Positions 21,420 through 31,212 of a stretch of DNA of 64,000 nt are shown here, piece after piece. The first letter of the stretch is position 1. Each line of letters opens with the position of its first letter. Made by a program: the position numbers and the translations under genes. Origin of the DNA: Streptomyces chromofuscus (GTDB lineage Bacteria > Actinomycetota > Actinomycetes > Streptomycetales > Streptomycetaceae); NCBI RefSeq assembly GCF_015160875.1, contig NZ_CP063374.1, positions 620,001 through 684,000 on the forward strand. The letters run 5' to 3'. The notes below the pieces were generated by a model. That model worked only from the letters and a program-made list of their open reading frames with translations. It was not told the origin of the DNA and did not search any database.

Positions 21420-23657
21420 GTGGCGCTGCGCGACATCTCACCCCCGAAGGCCTCCGGCCCGCACTCGTCGGCTCGCACGTCCGTCAGGGGCGCGCCCCCG
21501 CTGGATCCCGCCGACCGGGAGCGCCTGCTGGCGGGCGCCCACCACGACCCGCACGCCCTGCTCGGCGCGCATCCGGTGCCGGGCGGGACCGCCGTGCGGG
21601 CGCTGCGGCCGTTCGCCCGCGCGGTGAGCGTGCTGGTCGGCGGGGAGCGCGTCGCGCTCACGTCGGAGGGCGACGGCCTCTTCTCCGCCGTACTGCCGCA
21701 CCAGACGATCCCGGCGTACACGCTGCTGGTGGCCTACGAGCAGGAGGAGTACGAGGTCCACGACCCGTACCGCTTCCTGCCCGCCCTCGGCGAGCTGGAC
21801 CTGCATCTGATCAAGGAGGGCCGGCACGAGCAGTTGTGGCAGGCGCTGGGCGCCGAGCCGATGACCCACCAGGGCGTGACCGGCACCCGGTTCACCGTGT
21901 GGGCGCCGAACGCGCGCGGGGTGCGGGTCGCCGGAGACTTCTGCTACTGGGACGGGACCGCCTTCCCGATGCGCTCGCTGGGCGCCTGTGGGGTGTGGGA
22001 GCTGTTCCTGCCGGGCATCGGCGAGGGCACCAGGTACAAGTTCGAGATCACCTCGCAGTACGGCCACCGGTTCCTGAAGGCCGACCCGATGGCACGTCGC
22101 ACGGAGGTGCCGCCGGACACCGCCTCGATCGTGACCGCCTCGCACTACGAGTGGGGCGACCAGGAGTGGATGGCGCACCGCGGCGACACGCCGGTGCACC
22201 GGGCGCCGTTCTCGGTGTACGAGGTGCACCTGCCCTCCTGGCGCCCGGGGCTGACCTACCGCCAACTCGCGGAGGAGCTGCCGCGGTACGTCAAGGACCT
22301 CGGCTTCACGCACGTGGAGCTGATGCCGGTCGCCGAGCACCCCTTCGGCGGCTCCTGGGGCTACCAGGTCACCGGCTTCTACGCGCCCACCTCCCGCCTC
22401 GGCACCCCCGACGACTTCCGGTACTTCGTCGACGCCTGCCACCGGGCCGGCATCGGCGTGATCATGGACTGGGTACCGGCGCACTTCCCCAAGGACGACT
22501 GGGCGCTGGCCCGGTTCGACGGGGACCCGCTGTACGAACCCGGGAACGCGCAGCGCGCCGAGCATCCCGACTGGGGGACCTACGAGTTCGACTTCGGGCG
22601 GACCGAGGTGCGCAACTTCCTGGTCGCCAACGCCGTGTACTGGTGCGAGGAGTTCCACATCGACGGGCTGCGCGTGGACGCCGTCGCCTCGATGCTCTAC
22701 CTCGACTACTCGCGGGACTCCGGCCAGTGGACCCCGAACGCCCACGGCGGACGGGAGGACCTCGACGCGGTCGCGTTCCTGCAGGAGATGAACGCGACCG
22801 TCTACCGGCGCGCACCCGGCGTCGTGACGATCGCCGAGGAGTCCACGGCCTGGGGCGGGGTGACCCGGCCGACCGACAGCGGCGGTCTGGGCTTCGGGCT
22901 GAAGTGGAACATGGGCTGGATGCACGACTCCCTCGAGTACATGAGCAAGGAGCCGATCCACCGCAAGTACCACCACCACGAGATGACGTTCTCGATGATC
23001 TACGCGTACAGCGAGAACTACGTGCTGCCCATCTCGCACGACGAAGTCGTCCACGGCAAGCAGGCCCTGGTCAGCAAGATGCCCGGCGACTGGTGGCAGA
23101 GGCGCGCCAACCACCGCGCGTACCTGGGCTTCATGTGGGCCCATCCCGGCAAGCAGCTCCTGTTCATGGGGCAGGAGTTCGCGCAGGGCGGCGAGTGGTC
23201 CGTGGAGCACGGCCCCGAGTGGTGGCTGCTCGACCCCGGCCACTGCGCGGCGGGCGACCACCGCGGGGTGCGGGACCTGGTCCGCGATCTCAACGCCCAC
23301 TACCTGGGCACGCCGGCACTCTGGCAGCGCGACACCGACCCCGGCGGCTTCCAGTGGGTGGAGTGCGACGCGGCCGACGACAACGTCTTCGCCTTCCTGC
23401 GCTACGACGAGAAGGGCACGCCCCTGCTGGCGATTTCGCACTTCTCCCCGGCCGTCCGGCACGACTACCGGCTCGGCGTCCCCGACGACGTCCCGGCCTG
23501 GCAGGAAATCCTCAACACCGACGCGTCCCGCTACGGCGGCAGCGACGTCGTCCACCCCGACCCCGTCAAGACCGAGGCGCAGGAGTCGCACGGCCGTCCC
23601 GCGAGCATCAAGCTGACCCTGCCGCCCCTGGCCACGGTCTGGCTGCGCCCGGCCTGA
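21420..23657 (+). CDS. glgB: 1,4-alpha-glucan branching enzyme GlgB
   Basis: GH13_9 branching enzyme of 745 residues that introduces alpha-1,6 branches into the GlgE-made glucan. Two N-terminal beta modules (the CBM48 has [17 protein letters not shown]) precede the barrel with [17 protein letters not shown], the nucleophile region [14 protein letters not shown], the acid region TIAEEST and [12 protein letters not shown]. The GTG at 21420 has GAGGAG upstream. Last gene of the four-gene cluster. Streptomyces commonly carry two GlgE/GlgB clusters linked to different developmental stages; which copy this is cannot be told here. Confidence 0.96.
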   Translation: MALRDISPPKASGPHSSARTSVRGAPPLDPADRERLLAGAHHDPHALLGAHPVPGGTAVRALRPFARAVSVLVGGERVALTSEGDGLFSAVLPHQTIPAYTLLVAYEQEEYEVHDPYRFLPALGELDLHLIKEGRHEQLWQALGAEPMTHQGVTGTRFTVWAPNARGVRVAGDFCYWDGTAFPMRSLGACGVWELFLPGIGEGTRYKFEITSQYGHRFLKADPMARRTEVPPDTASIVTASHYEWGDQEWMAHRGDTPVHRAPFSVYEVHLPSWRPGLTYRQLAEELPRYVKDLGFTHVELMPVAEHPFGGSWGYQVTGFYAPTSRLGTPDDFRYFVDACHRAGIGVIMDWVPAHFPKDDWALARFDGDPLYEPGNAQRAEHPDWGTYEFDFGRTEVRNFLVANAVYWCEEFHIDGLRVDAVASMLYLDYSRDSGQWTPNAHGGREDLDAVAFLQEMNATVYRRAPGVVTIAEESTAWGGVTRPTDSGGLGFGLKWNMGWMHDSLEYMSKEPIHRKYHHHEMTFSMIYAYSENYVLPISHDEVVHGKQALVSKMPGDWWQRRANHRAYLGFMWAHPGKQLLFMGQEFAQGGEWSVEHGPEWWLLDPGHCAAGDHRGVRDLVRDLNAHYLGTPALWQRDTDPGGFQWVECDAADDNVFAFLRYDEKGTPLLAISHFSPAVRHDYRLGVPDDVPAWQEILNTDASRYGGSDVVHPDPVKTEAQESHGRPASIKLTLPPLATVWLRPA

Positions 23658-23763
23658 CGGCGGCCGCCCGCGGCCTCCACCGGATTCGAGTGGCGCTCCA
23701 TGGGCATTCGGAGACGTACGGCGGGCCCCGCCGTCCTGGAACGTCGACGAAAGGCCGTGTGAG

Positions 23764-24885
23764 GTGCGCACCGTCGGAGTGGAGGAGGAGCTCCTCCTGG
23801 TGGATCCGGAGAGTGGGGAACCGCGTGCGCGGTCGGCCGCCGTGCTGGCGCGCGCCGAGCACGACGGCACCGGCGGTTTCGTCTTCGAGAAGGAACTCCA
23901 CGACCAGATGCTGGAGTTCAACACGCACCCGCAGACGGACATGGCGGACCTGGGCGCGGAGATCGTGCGCTGCCGCCGGGAGGCGGCGCGCAACGCCGGG
24001 GAGATCGGCTGCTCGGTGGCGGCGCTCGCCACCTCGCCGCTGCCGGTCAAGCCCGCGGTCGGCGCGCACCGCCGCTACCAGTGGATGGCGGTGGAGTACG
24101 GAATCGCCACGCAGGAGCAGCTCGTCCTGGGTTGCCATGTCCATGTAGCTGTCGAGTCCGACGAGGAGGGTGTCGCGGTCGTCGACCGGGTCCGGCCGTG
24201 GCTCGCGGTGCTGGCGGCGCTGAGCGCCAACTCGCCCTTCTGGCAGGGCAAGGACACCAGTTACAGCAGTTACCGCAGCCGGGTGTGGCAGCGCTGGCCG
24301 TCGGCCGGACCGACCGAGCTGTTCGGCTCGGCCGAGCGGTACCGCGCGCGGGTCGCGGAGATGATGGCGACGGGGACCCTCCTCGACGAGGCGATGGTCT
24401 ACTTCGACGCCCGGCTGTCCCGGAACTACCCGACCGTCGAGCTGCGGGTCGCGGACGTCTGCCTGCACGCGGACACCGCCGTGCTGATCGCCACCCTCGC
24501 CCGCGGGCTGGTCGAGACGGCGGCGCGCGAGTGGCGTGCGGGCCGCGAGCCGGCCGGGCACAGCGTGAGCGTGCTGCGCCTCGCCGCCTGGCGGGCGGCC
24601 CGCTCCGGCCTCACGGGAGAGCTGCTGCACCCGGCGGTGATGCGCCCGGCGCCCGCCGAGACGGTCGTGCGGGCCCTGTTGGAGCACCTCGGCGACGCGC
24701 TCGCGGACACCGGGGACCTGGACCGGGCGAAGGAGGCCTGCGCGGAGCTGTTCCGGCGTGGCAACGGGGCGCAGGTGCAGCGCGGGCTGCTGGAGCGGAC
24801 GGGGAGCCTGCGGGACGTCGTCCTGGAGTGCGCGCGGCACACCCAGGGTGAGGCCGCGCGCCGGGGGGTGACACCTGAGCCGTGA
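23764..24885 (+). CDS. YbdK-type carboxylate-amine ligase (GCS2 family)
   Basis: 373-residue member of the glutamate-cysteine ligase 2 family, resembling YbdK, a weak gamma-glutamylcysteine ligase. The N-terminus TVGVEEELLLVDPESGEP holds the metal-binding glutamates; LGCHVHVAVES and the basic, Ser/Tyr-rich YSSYRSRVWQRWP belong to the substrate region. The GTG start has GAAAGG about ten bases upstream. Since mycothiol rather than glutathione is the actinomycete thiol, its true product is unknown. It follows glgB by about 100 bp and may be read from the same transcript. Confidence 0.88.
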   Translation: MRTVGVEEELLLVDPESGEPRARSAAVLARAEHDGTGGFVFEKELHDQMLEFNTHPQTDMADLGAEIVRCRREAARNAGEIGCSVAALATSPLPVKPAVGAHRRYQWMAVEYGIATQEQLVLGCHVHVAVESDEEGVAVVDRVRPWLAVLAALSANSPFWQGKDTSYSSYRSRVWQRWPSAGPTELFGSAERYRARVAEMMATGTLLDEAMVYFDARLSRNYPTVELRVADVCLHADTAVLIATLARGLVETAAREWRAGREPAGHSVSVLRLAAWRAARSGLTGELLHPAVMRPAPAETVVRALLEHLGDALADTGDLDRAKEACAELFRRGNGAQVQRGLLERTGSLRDVVLECARHTQGEAARRGVTPEP

Positions 24886-24914
24886 GGGCGGTGGCGTCAC
24901 GGGGCTCTGTGCCG

Positions 24915-25148
24915 CTAGAGCATCAGGATCAGGCTGTACGCCAGGAAGAAGGCGGCGACCAGCACGACGAGCACGAGGATCAGCGCCAGCGGTGCCTTGG
25001 CCCAGCCCTTGGTCGGGTTGTGGGTCTCCCGGGGGAGGGCTCCGGACATGCTGCTCTCCGCGGGCGGGGTCTCCCCGGGGGGTACGCCGCCGCCCGGTTC
25101 CAGGCCCGTCGAGCGGTCGGGTTCGGGATCGGGATTGGTGTGACTCAT
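24915..25148 (-). CDS. DUF6480-like small membrane protein
   Basis: 77-residue protein with a Pro/Gly/Glu-rich N-terminal half (DRSTGLEPGGGVPPGETPP) and a single C-terminal membrane helix (LALILVLVVLVAAFFLAYSL). This layout matches the DUF6480 family of Streptomyces. The ATG at 25148 begins MSHTNPDPEPD, the usual family start; the open frame to 25214 lacks support. Convergent with the YbdK-type gene. Confidence 0.75.
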   Translation of the reverse strand: MSHTNPDPEPDRSTGLEPGGGVPPGETPPAESSMSGALPRETHNPTKGWAKAPLALILVLVVLVAAFFLAYSLILML

Positions 25149-25302
25149 GCCGTCCGAGTCCCCCCAAGCCGCCGAGATCATCAGGGCGCGAGGCCGATTC
25201 TCCGTTCCCGGCACGAAACGGTCCGGCCTGGGCTAGATTCGACCACCGCCGATAACGGTTCTCGTCGGTGAGGTCACAGCCCGTACACGTCAGGAGCAGC
25301 GC

Positions 25303-27207
25303 ATGCGCGACGTCGCACTCGCTCCGCCCACCGTTCCGCCCCTGACCGGCGGGCTCGCCGACAGTCTCTTCGAGTGGGCGGCGACCCAGCCGACCCTGCC
25401 GTTGATCGCCCGCCGCCCCGGCTCCTCCGCGACCGTCTGGGAGGAGGTCACGGCGATCGAACTGCGGGACGAGGTGGTCGATCTGGCCCGGGGACTGGTC
25501 GCCTCCGGCATCTCGCCGGGTCACCGCGTGGCGATCATGGCCCGCACCCGCTACGAGTGGACCGTCCTCAGCCACGCGCTGTGGGCGGTGGGCGCGGAGG
25601 TCGTCCCGATCTATCCGACGTCGTCGCAAGACCAGGTCGAGTGGATCCTCCGGGACTCGGGCTGCGTGGCCGTCGTCGTCGAGGACGAGCAGGGCGTGAT
25701 GACCATCGGCCCGGTGTGCGCGCGGCTGCCCGCGCTCCGCCACGTGTGGCAGCTGGACACGGGCGCGCTGGAGGAGCTGACCGATCGCGGCGCGTTCCTC
25801 CCCGCGCTCACGGTCGACTCGCTGCGGCGCATCGTGCTGCCGGACTCCACCGCCGTGATCGCCTACACCTCGGGCACGTCGGGCCGCCCCCTCGGGTGCG
25901 CGTTGAGCCACCGGGGCCTGGCGAACGTGTGCGACACCCTGCTCGCCGGCTGGGGCCACACGGCGGCGCCGCCGGGCGAGCAGGGCCGGGTCCTGGCCTT
26001 TCTGCCCTTCTCGCACGTGTACGGGCTGATGATCCAAGGCCTGTGCGTGCGCGGCGGGCTACTGATGGCGCACGAGCCGGCCATCGACCAGGAGACGCTG
26101 GCGTCGGCGCTGCGCTCGTTCCGGCCGACGTACTTCTACGCCGTGCCGTCGGTCTTCGAGAAGCTGTACAAGAACTTCCTGCGCGCGGCCCAGCAGGCGG
26201 GCCGCGGCGCCCTGTTCGAGCGGGCCGCGGAGACCGCGCGGGCCTTCGCCGCGGCCACCGAGCGGCAGCGGCTCGGCCGGGGAGCGGGGCCCGGCTTCGA
26301 GCTGCGGCTGCAGCACGCGCTGTACGAGCGGACGGTGTACCGCCGGCTGCGGGCCGCGCTGGGCGGCGCGGTCTGCCGGGGGACGTCGGGCGGCTCGTCG
26401 CTCCACCGCGAACTGTCCCTTTTTTACGAGGGCGTCGGCATCTACGTGCACGACGGCTACGGCCTGACCGAGACCTCCGGCGGGGTGACGATGCAGCCGC
26501 TGGGCCGGGAGAAGTCCGGGACGGTGGGGCGGGCCCTGCCCGGCATGGAGATCCGTATCGCCGACGACGGGGAGATCCTGGTGCGCGGCCCCTCGGTGTT
26601 CCAGGGCTACGTCCACGACGAGGGGGCGACGCGGGCCGCGCTGTGGGGTGGCTGGCTGGCGACCGGGGACCTCGGGCGGCTGGACTCCGAGGGCTATCTG
26701 ACGATCACCGGCCGGAAGAAGGACATCATCATCACGAGCAGCGGCAAGAGCGTCGCCCCGGCCGCGCTGGAGCAGCGGCTGCGGATGCATCCGCTGATCC
26801 ACCAGGCGGTGCTGGTGGGCGACGACCGGCCCTGCGTGGGTGCCCTGATCACCCTGGACCCGGACTTCCTGGCGCACTGGCGGGCGGCGCTGGCACTGCA
26901 GGGCGACGCGCCGGTCCGGGAGGCCCGGGAGGAGAACGCGCTGCGCGAGGAGGTCGGGCGCGCGGTCGCCGCGGCCAACAGCGCGGTGTCGCGCTCCGAG
27001 TCGATCAGGGTGTTCCGCATCCTGCCGGAGCCGTTCGACGTGGCGAACGGGCTGCTCACCCCGTCGATGAAGCTGCGGCGGGACGCGATCGTGCGGCACT
27101 ACGCCGAGGAGATCGACGCCATGTACCAGGCACGCTCGCGCCCGCCACGGCTCGCCGCACCGCAGGAGCCGGTCGGCTGGGACGACTCGGACAGTGTGTT
27201 CCGGTGA
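25303..27207 (+). CDS. Long-chain fatty-acid-CoA ligase (AMP-binding)
   Basis: 634-residue ANL-superfamily adenylating enzyme of the FadD15/long-chain type. Motifs: the P-loop YTSGTSGRPLGC, SVFEKLYKNF typical of long-chain members, GYGLTETSGG (A5), the ATGDLG segment (A7), ITGRKKDIIITSSGK (A8) and the C-terminal catalytic lysine region TPSMKLRR (A10). The P-loop reads PLG where almost all relatives have PKG, so its usual lysine is absent, which could reduce activity. AGGAG precedes the ATG. It stands alone, convergent with a small membrane-protein gene. Confidence 0.93.
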   Translation: MRDVALAPPTVPPLTGGLADSLFEWAATQPTLPLIARRPGSSATVWEEVTAIELRDEVVDLARGLVASGISPGHRVAIMARTRYEWTVLSHALWAVGAEVVPIYPTSSQDQVEWILRDSGCVAVVVEDEQGVMTIGPVCARLPALRHVWQLDTGALEELTDRGAFLPALTVDSLRRIVLPDSTAVIAYTSGTSGRPLGCALSHRGLANVCDTLLAGWGHTAAPPGEQGRVLAFLPFSHVYGLMIQGLCVRGGLLMAHEPAIDQETLASALRSFRPTYFYAVPSVFEKLYKNFLRAAQQAGRGALFERAAETARAFAAATERQRLGRGAGPGFELRLQHALYERTVYRRLRAALGGAVCRGTSGGSSLHRELSLFYEGVGIYVHDGYGLTETSGGVTMQPLGREKSGTVGRALPGMEIRIADDGEILVRGPSVFQGYVHDEGATRAALWGGWLATGDLGRLDSEGYLTITGRKKDIIITSSGKSVAPAALEQRLRMHPLIHQAVLVGDDRPCVGALITLDPDFLAHWRAALALQGDAPVREAREENALREEVGRAVAAANSAVSRSESIRVFRILPEPFDVANGLLTPSMKLRRDAIVRHYAEEIDAMYQARSRPPRLAAPQEPVGWDDSDSVFR

Positions 27208-27216
27208 GCCGCCCGG

Positions 27217-27501
27217 TCAGCCGCCGACGTACCAGCTGAATCCGCCGTCGGAGGCGGCGAGGGCGAGCAGCGCCACGAAGAGCACCAGGTCGACGATGCC
27301 GAGGATGATTCCGGCCCTGGCCATTCCGCCGCCGCCCTTGACGGGAGCCTGGCGCATTCCGACGGCGCCGAGCACGATCGCTATCGGTCCGAGGATGACA
27401 TTGAAGAGGAATATGCCGATGATTCCACAGGTGAGGCTCGCGATGGCCAGGCCGTTGGTGCGCGACCCGGGAGACGCGGCGGGGGAACTGCCGTAGGTCA
27501 T
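27217..27501 (-). CDS. DUF4190-like small membrane protein
   Basis: 94 residues with two to three membrane helices: NGLAIASLTCGIIGIFLFNV, GPIAIVLGAVGM and MARAGIILGIVDLVLFVALL. The start NGLAIASLxxGI and the pattern GxxAxxxGxxG are typical of the DUF4190 family, of unknown function. The ATG at 27501 has GAAGGA upstream. The tail ends nine bases from the convergent acyl-CoA ligase gene. Confidence 0.75.
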   Translation of the reverse strand: MTYGSSPAASPGSRTNGLAIASLTCGIIGIFLFNVILGPIAIVLGAVGMRQAPVKGGGGMARAGIILGIVDLVLFVALLALAASDGGFSWYVGG

Positions 27502-27850
27502 CACTTTTCCTTCGAGGTCGGGATCACGGATGTTTCCGCCCTTTCCGAAATTCCGGGTGCCCGGCAATTCGCCCCGCATTCCCTCGGGCTGGATTACGCG
27601 CAAGGACAGCCGGGCGGGACGGGAAAGCGTTCCTCGCGGAAACTTTCTGGGACGCGAATATTCTTTGCGTTCCCGGAGTCGTCGCCTGCTCCGGCAGGCG
27701 GTCCGGCGTTCGCGCCGGCAAGGGCCCGCATCGGGCGAATCGGGTGCTTCCGTGTGGTGAGACGCGTAGGTACCACGGGTACGGGAACCCGCAGAGTGCG
27801 ACCCGAGAGGCAGAAGCACAGCCTTGCGACCGAGAGGCTGGAAAGGCGAC
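27502..27850. other. Divergent promoter region with palindromic element
   Basis: 349 bp without a gene. At 27649-27674 an imperfect palindrome surrounds the perfect octamer GAATATTC, with flanks GGGACGC and GCGTTCCC. GGGTAC at 27777 resembles a SigB-type -10, but a convincing -35 is not seen. Two near-identical segments, GCGACCCGAGAGGC and GCGACCGAGAGGC, lie just upstream of the ATPase gene. Confidence 0.4.
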
Positions 27851-28285
27851 ATGGCAACCGAGCCGCATTGGGACGAAACACTGGCTGGCCAAGGAATCCC
27901 GAGCCGGACGACCGGCTTCCCGGGTGATCCGCAGGACGTGACCGGTGCGCGCCTGGCGGCGGAGAGCTTCCTCCGCGACCTGGCCCGCACCGCACCGCCC
28001 GCGACCCCGGAGTCGTGGCACGACATCCTGCTGGTCGTCACGGAGCTTGCCGCGAACGCGGTCCAGTACGCGCCCGGACCCTTCCACCTGCGGATCCGGC
28101 GGACCTACGACGGGGTGCACCTCACCTTGCACGACACCAGCAGCACGCCCCCGTCGCCCCGCCCGTTCCATCCGAGCACCGGGGGTGGCGGCATCGGGTG
28201 GCATCTGATCCAGACGTTGTGCGACCAGGTCAGCGTGGTCAGCGACGACCACGGCAAGGACATCCACGTGTTCCTGCCCTGGTGA
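27851..28285 (+). CDS. RsbW-like anti-sigma ATP-binding protein
   Basis: 144-residue HATPase_c_2 protein, the size and shape of actinomycete serine-kinase anti-sigma factors. The N-box is LLVVTELAANAVQYA, G1 is LHDTSSTPP (Asp present) and G2 is STGGGGIGWHLIQ. Residues 1-25 are an unstructured leader. GGAAAGG precedes the ATG at 27851. Likely partners are a SigB-type sigma factor and a STAS antagonist, both encoded within a few kilobases, but the pairing is not shown by gene order. Confidence 0.88.
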   Translation: MATEPHWDETLAGQGIPSRTTGFPGDPQDVTGARLAAESFLRDLARTAPPATPESWHDILLVVTELAANAVQYAPGPFHLRIRRTYDGVHLTLHDTSSTPPSPRPFHPSTGGGGIGWHLIQTLCDQVSVVSDDHGKDIHVFLPW

Positions 28286-28324
28286 ACGGGATCGCTGAGC
28301 ACGGGGTCGCTGTGATGAACGGGG

Positions 28325-28662
28325 TCACTCGGGCGCCCGGTCCTCCGCGGCCCGCAGCGGAACCAGGACACGGATGGTCTTGCAGCCCCCGGGCCGCGGC
28401 TCGACGGCGATGTCGCGCGCCACGCGGACGACGAGGGGCCGGCCGGAGCCGCTGCCGTGACGGCCGTGCGGCAGGTCGCCGGTCCCGAACGCGGCGGCGG
28501 GAACGACGTCGCCGTGGTCGTGGACGGCCAGGCGCACGCCCTGCGGGGTGGCCACCGCCTCGAAGCCGGCCGGCCCGCCGCCGTGCCGCACGGCGTTGCC
28601 GGCCGGCTCGGAGACGACCAGGTGCAGATCGATGACGTCGCGTCCGGGGCCTGCAGGTCGGG
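28325..28662 (-). pseudogene. RsbW-like ATP-binding protein, 5'-truncated
   Basis: The frame encodes the C-terminal two-thirds of an HATPase anti-sigma factor: VIDLHLVVSEPAGNAVRHGG (N-box; usual SELVGN is SEPAGN), LAVHDHGD (G1), HGSGSGRPLVVR (degenerate G2) and the last strand TIRVLVPL. Similarity begins directly after the stop of the PRC-barrel gene, and there is no start codon before the GTG at 28591, which lies inside the N-box. The first 30-40 residues are therefore missing. It is probably a remnant left by a deletion. Confidence 0.65.
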
Positions 28663-29034
28663 TCAGGCGGTGGTGGGCTCGCGCGGCGGCAGGTTGCCGT
28701 AGTAGTCGCCGACCGTCGCCAGATAGTGCGGGTCGAGGGTTTCGCTGTCGGTGCGGAAGCGCGGAGCCTCCTTGACCTCCGCCCGGGTGCAGGCCAGCGA
28801 GACCAGACGGTGCTCGGTGTCGATCCCCGTGACCAGGCCCACCGGAACCAGCACGCTCCTGCCGAACACCCAGACGCCGGTGTCGACGACCAGGTGCCGC
28901 ATGCCGTGCGGGTCGGCCAGCCGGTCCACGTGGCCGAGCGTGCCGTCCGTGCCGTCGACGGTGAACCCCGTGAGGTCCTGGCCCTCGACGTGGCCGGTGC
29001 CCGGTGCGTACGACCAGATTCTGTCGATGGTCAC
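28663..29034 (-). CDS. PRC-barrel domain protein
   Basis: 123 residues. The N-terminal half is a PRC-barrel beta domain (LTGFTVDGTDGTLGHVDRL, then RHLVVDTGVWVFGRSVLVP); the C-terminus is an acidic tail ending PPREPTTA. Such proteins occur widely in actinomycetes and may bind RNA or proteins; no function is established here. The GTG at 29034 follows GAAGGAGGAGGAATC, a very strong ribosome site, which decides against longer frames. It overlies the lost 5' part of the truncated ATPase gene. Confidence 0.8.
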   Translation of the reverse strand: MTIDRIWSYAPGTGHVEGQDLTGFTVDGTDGTLGHVDRLADPHGMRHLVVDTGVWVFGRSVLVPVGLVTGIDTEHRLVSLACTRAEVKEAPRFRTDSETLDPHYLATVGDYYGNLPPREPTTA

Positions 29035-29258
29035 GCTGCTGATTCCTCCTCCTTCACGCCTGTGCTTCACAGCTCCCACTACCCCCGACCCCCGAGGGCA
29101 ATCGGTGGGCGGCGGGCTGCATGAAAGGCCCGTGCGGGGGTACGCGCGCTGCGCGCCGATCAACATGATGATCGGCGCAGTTGACTGACGCAGGGGCGTG
29201 CATCGAGTGCGCCGCGCGGGGTAACCAGCCCCGGCCGTCGACCTTGTTGGAGGTACTC

Positions 29259-29648
29259 GTGACAATTGCCCAGAACCCGCTGTCCGTCGAGGTCACGCTG
29301 CCGCGCGAGGACGTCGCCCTGGTGAGGGTCGAAGGCTATCTGGACGTCGACACCGCGACCGAGTTCCAGCATCACCTGGCCAACCAGTTGCACCACGGTC
29401 GGCGTCACTTCGTCCTGGACGTCTCCGAGGTGCCGTTCATGGACTCGTCCGGTATGAACATCATCCTGCGTATCTACCAGGAGACCCGTCGCAACGGCGG
29501 CAGCGTCCATGTGCTGTCCCCCACCCCTCCCGTCCAGCGGGTCCTGGACCTGACCGGGGTGAGCATCACGGTCCCGGTGTCCGGGAGTTTCGACGAGGCG
29601 CTGGCCCTGATCGACGAGCAGGTGGCGGCGCAGGCGGCGGAGGGCTGA
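29259..29648 (+). CDS. STAS-domain anti-sigma factor antagonist
   Basis: 129-residue single STAS domain of the SpoIIAA/RsbV type. The phosphorylation segment is VPFMDSSGMNIIL with the serine pair, after VALVRVEGYLDVDTATEF. In partner switching, the unphosphorylated form sequesters an RsbW-like kinase and frees a sigma factor. TTGGAGG lies upstream of the GTG at 29259. Candidate partners in the window are the ATPases at 27851 and 32993 and the two SigB-type factors. Confidence 0.9.
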   Translation: MTIAQNPLSVEVTLPREDVALVRVEGYLDVDTATEFQHHLANQLHHGRRHFVLDVSEVPFMDSSGMNIILRIYQETRRNGGSVHVLSPTPPVQRVLDLTGVSITVPVSGSFDEALALIDEQVAAQAAEG

Positions 29649-29844
29649 GGCCCGCCTTCTCTCCGGTCGGCGCGGATGGCGGCCGGGGGGCGCATGCTGG
29701 TGTTCGAGCCGTTCGTCTGCCTGCCGCGTCCAAGTGGCGCAGCGACTCCGGGCACGGTGGGATCGACAGGTGCGAAGCCACGATCCAGGGGCACGCGCCA
29801 GACGTCGAGGCAAACCGCCCGGAACCGTGGAAGGGATGGACATC

Positions 29845-31212
29845 GTGACACGACCCAGGATCCTGGTGGTGGGCGCCGGCTTCGCGGGAGTGGAGTGCGT
29901 ACGGCGCCTGGAGCGCCGTCTCTCCCCCGACGAGGCCGCGGTCACTCTGGTGACGCCGTTCTCCTACCAGCTCTATCTCCCGTTGCTTCCCCAGGTCGCC
30001 TCCGGGGTGCTCACGCCCCAGTCGATCGCGGTGTCCCTGCGCCGCAGCCGCAAGTACCGCACGCGGATCATCCCTGGCGGGGCGATCGGCGTGGACCTGA
30101 AGGCCAAGGTCTGCGTGATCCGGACGATCACCGACGAGATCATCAACGAGCCGTACGACTACATCGTGCTGGCGCCGGGAAGCGTCACGCGCACCTTCGA
30201 CATCCCGGGGCTCGTCGACAACGCCTTCGGGATGAAGAGCCTGGCCGAGGCCGCCTATGTCCGCGACCACGTCATCTCGCAACTGGACCTCGCCGACGCC
30301 AGTCACGACCCGGCCGAGCGGGCCGCGCGGCTGCAGTTCGTGGTGGTGGGCGGCGGCTACGCGGGCACCGAGACGGCGGCGTGTCTGCACCGCCTCACGT
30401 GCAACGCGGTCAAGCGCTACCCCCGGCTCGACCCGCGGCTGATCAGGTGGCACCTGATCGACATCGCGCCCAGGCTGATGCCCGAACTGGGCGAGAAGCT
30501 GGGGCGCAGCGCCCAGGAGGTGCTGCGCCGGCGTGGTATCGAGATCTCGCTCGGCGTGTCCATCGAGAAGGCGGGCCCGCACGAGGTGACCTTCACGGAC
30601 GGCCGGGTGGTGCCCACGCGCACGCTGATCTGGACGGCGGGCGTCGTCGCCAGCCCGCTCATCGCCACGTTGGGCGCGGAGACGGTGCGGGGGCGGCTCG
30701 CGGTCACCGCCGAGATGTGCGTGCCGGGCCACGACGGGGTGTTCGCGCTGGGCGACGCCGCGGCGGTGCCGGACGAGGCCAAGGGCGAGAAGGGGGCGAT
30801 CTGCCCGCCGACGGCGCAGCATGCGATGCGGCAGGGCAAGAAGGTCGCCGACAACGTCATCGCGACGCTGCGGAACCAGCCGATGCAGCCGTACGTCCAC
30901 ACGGACCTCGGGCTGGTCGTCGACCTCGGCGGGCGCGACGCGGTCTCCAAGCCCCTGGGTGTGGAACTGCGCGGCACGATCGCCCAGGCCGTCGCCCGCG
31001 GCTACCACTGGTCGGCGCTGCGCACGAACGTCGCCAAGACCCGCGTCATGACCAACTGGCTGCTCAACGCGGTCGCCGGCGACGACTTCGTCCGCACCGG
31101 ATTCCAGGCTCGCCGCCCGGCGAAGCTGAAGGACTTCGAGTACACCAACGTCTACCTGACCCCGGAGCAGATCCGCGCCCGGGTGGAGAGCGTGAACCCG
31201 ACACAGAACTGA
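29845..31212 (+). CDS. NDH-2-like FAD/NAD(P)-dependent oxidoreductase
   Basis: 455-residue flavoprotein resembling type II NADH dehydrogenases. It has an FAD Rossmann motif at the start (ILVVGAGFAGVECV), an NAD motif in the middle (FVVVGGGYAGTETAA), the second FAD motif DGVFALGDAAAVPD and the quinone-side PPTAQHAMRQGK. No transmembrane segment is seen, but the C-terminal third has the amphipathic character of membrane-associated members. I prefer the GTG at 29845, which has AAGGG nine bases away; the ATG at 29836 would touch that site. It would feed electrons from NADH to the quinone pool without proton pumping. Confidence 0.85.
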   Translation: MTRPRILVVGAGFAGVECVRRLERRLSPDEAAVTLVTPFSYQLYLPLLPQVASGVLTPQSIAVSLRRSRKYRTRIIPGGAIGVDLKAKVCVIRTITDEIINEPYDYIVLAPGSVTRTFDIPGLVDNAFGMKSLAEAAYVRDHVISQLDLADASHDPAERAARLQFVVVGGGYAGTETAACLHRLTCNAVKRYPRLDPRLIRWHLIDIAPRLMPELGEKLGRSAQEVLRRRGIEISLGVSIEKAGPHEVTFTDGRVVPTRTLIWTAGVVASPLIATLGAETVRGRLAVTAEMCVPGHDGVFALGDAAAVPDEAKGEKGAICPPTAQHAMRQGKKVADNVIATLRNQPMQPYVHTDLGLVVDLGGRDAVSKPLGVELRGTIAQAVARGYHWSALRTNVAKTRVMTNWLLNAVAGDDFVRTGFQARRPAKLKDFEYTNVYLTPEQIRARVESVNPTQN

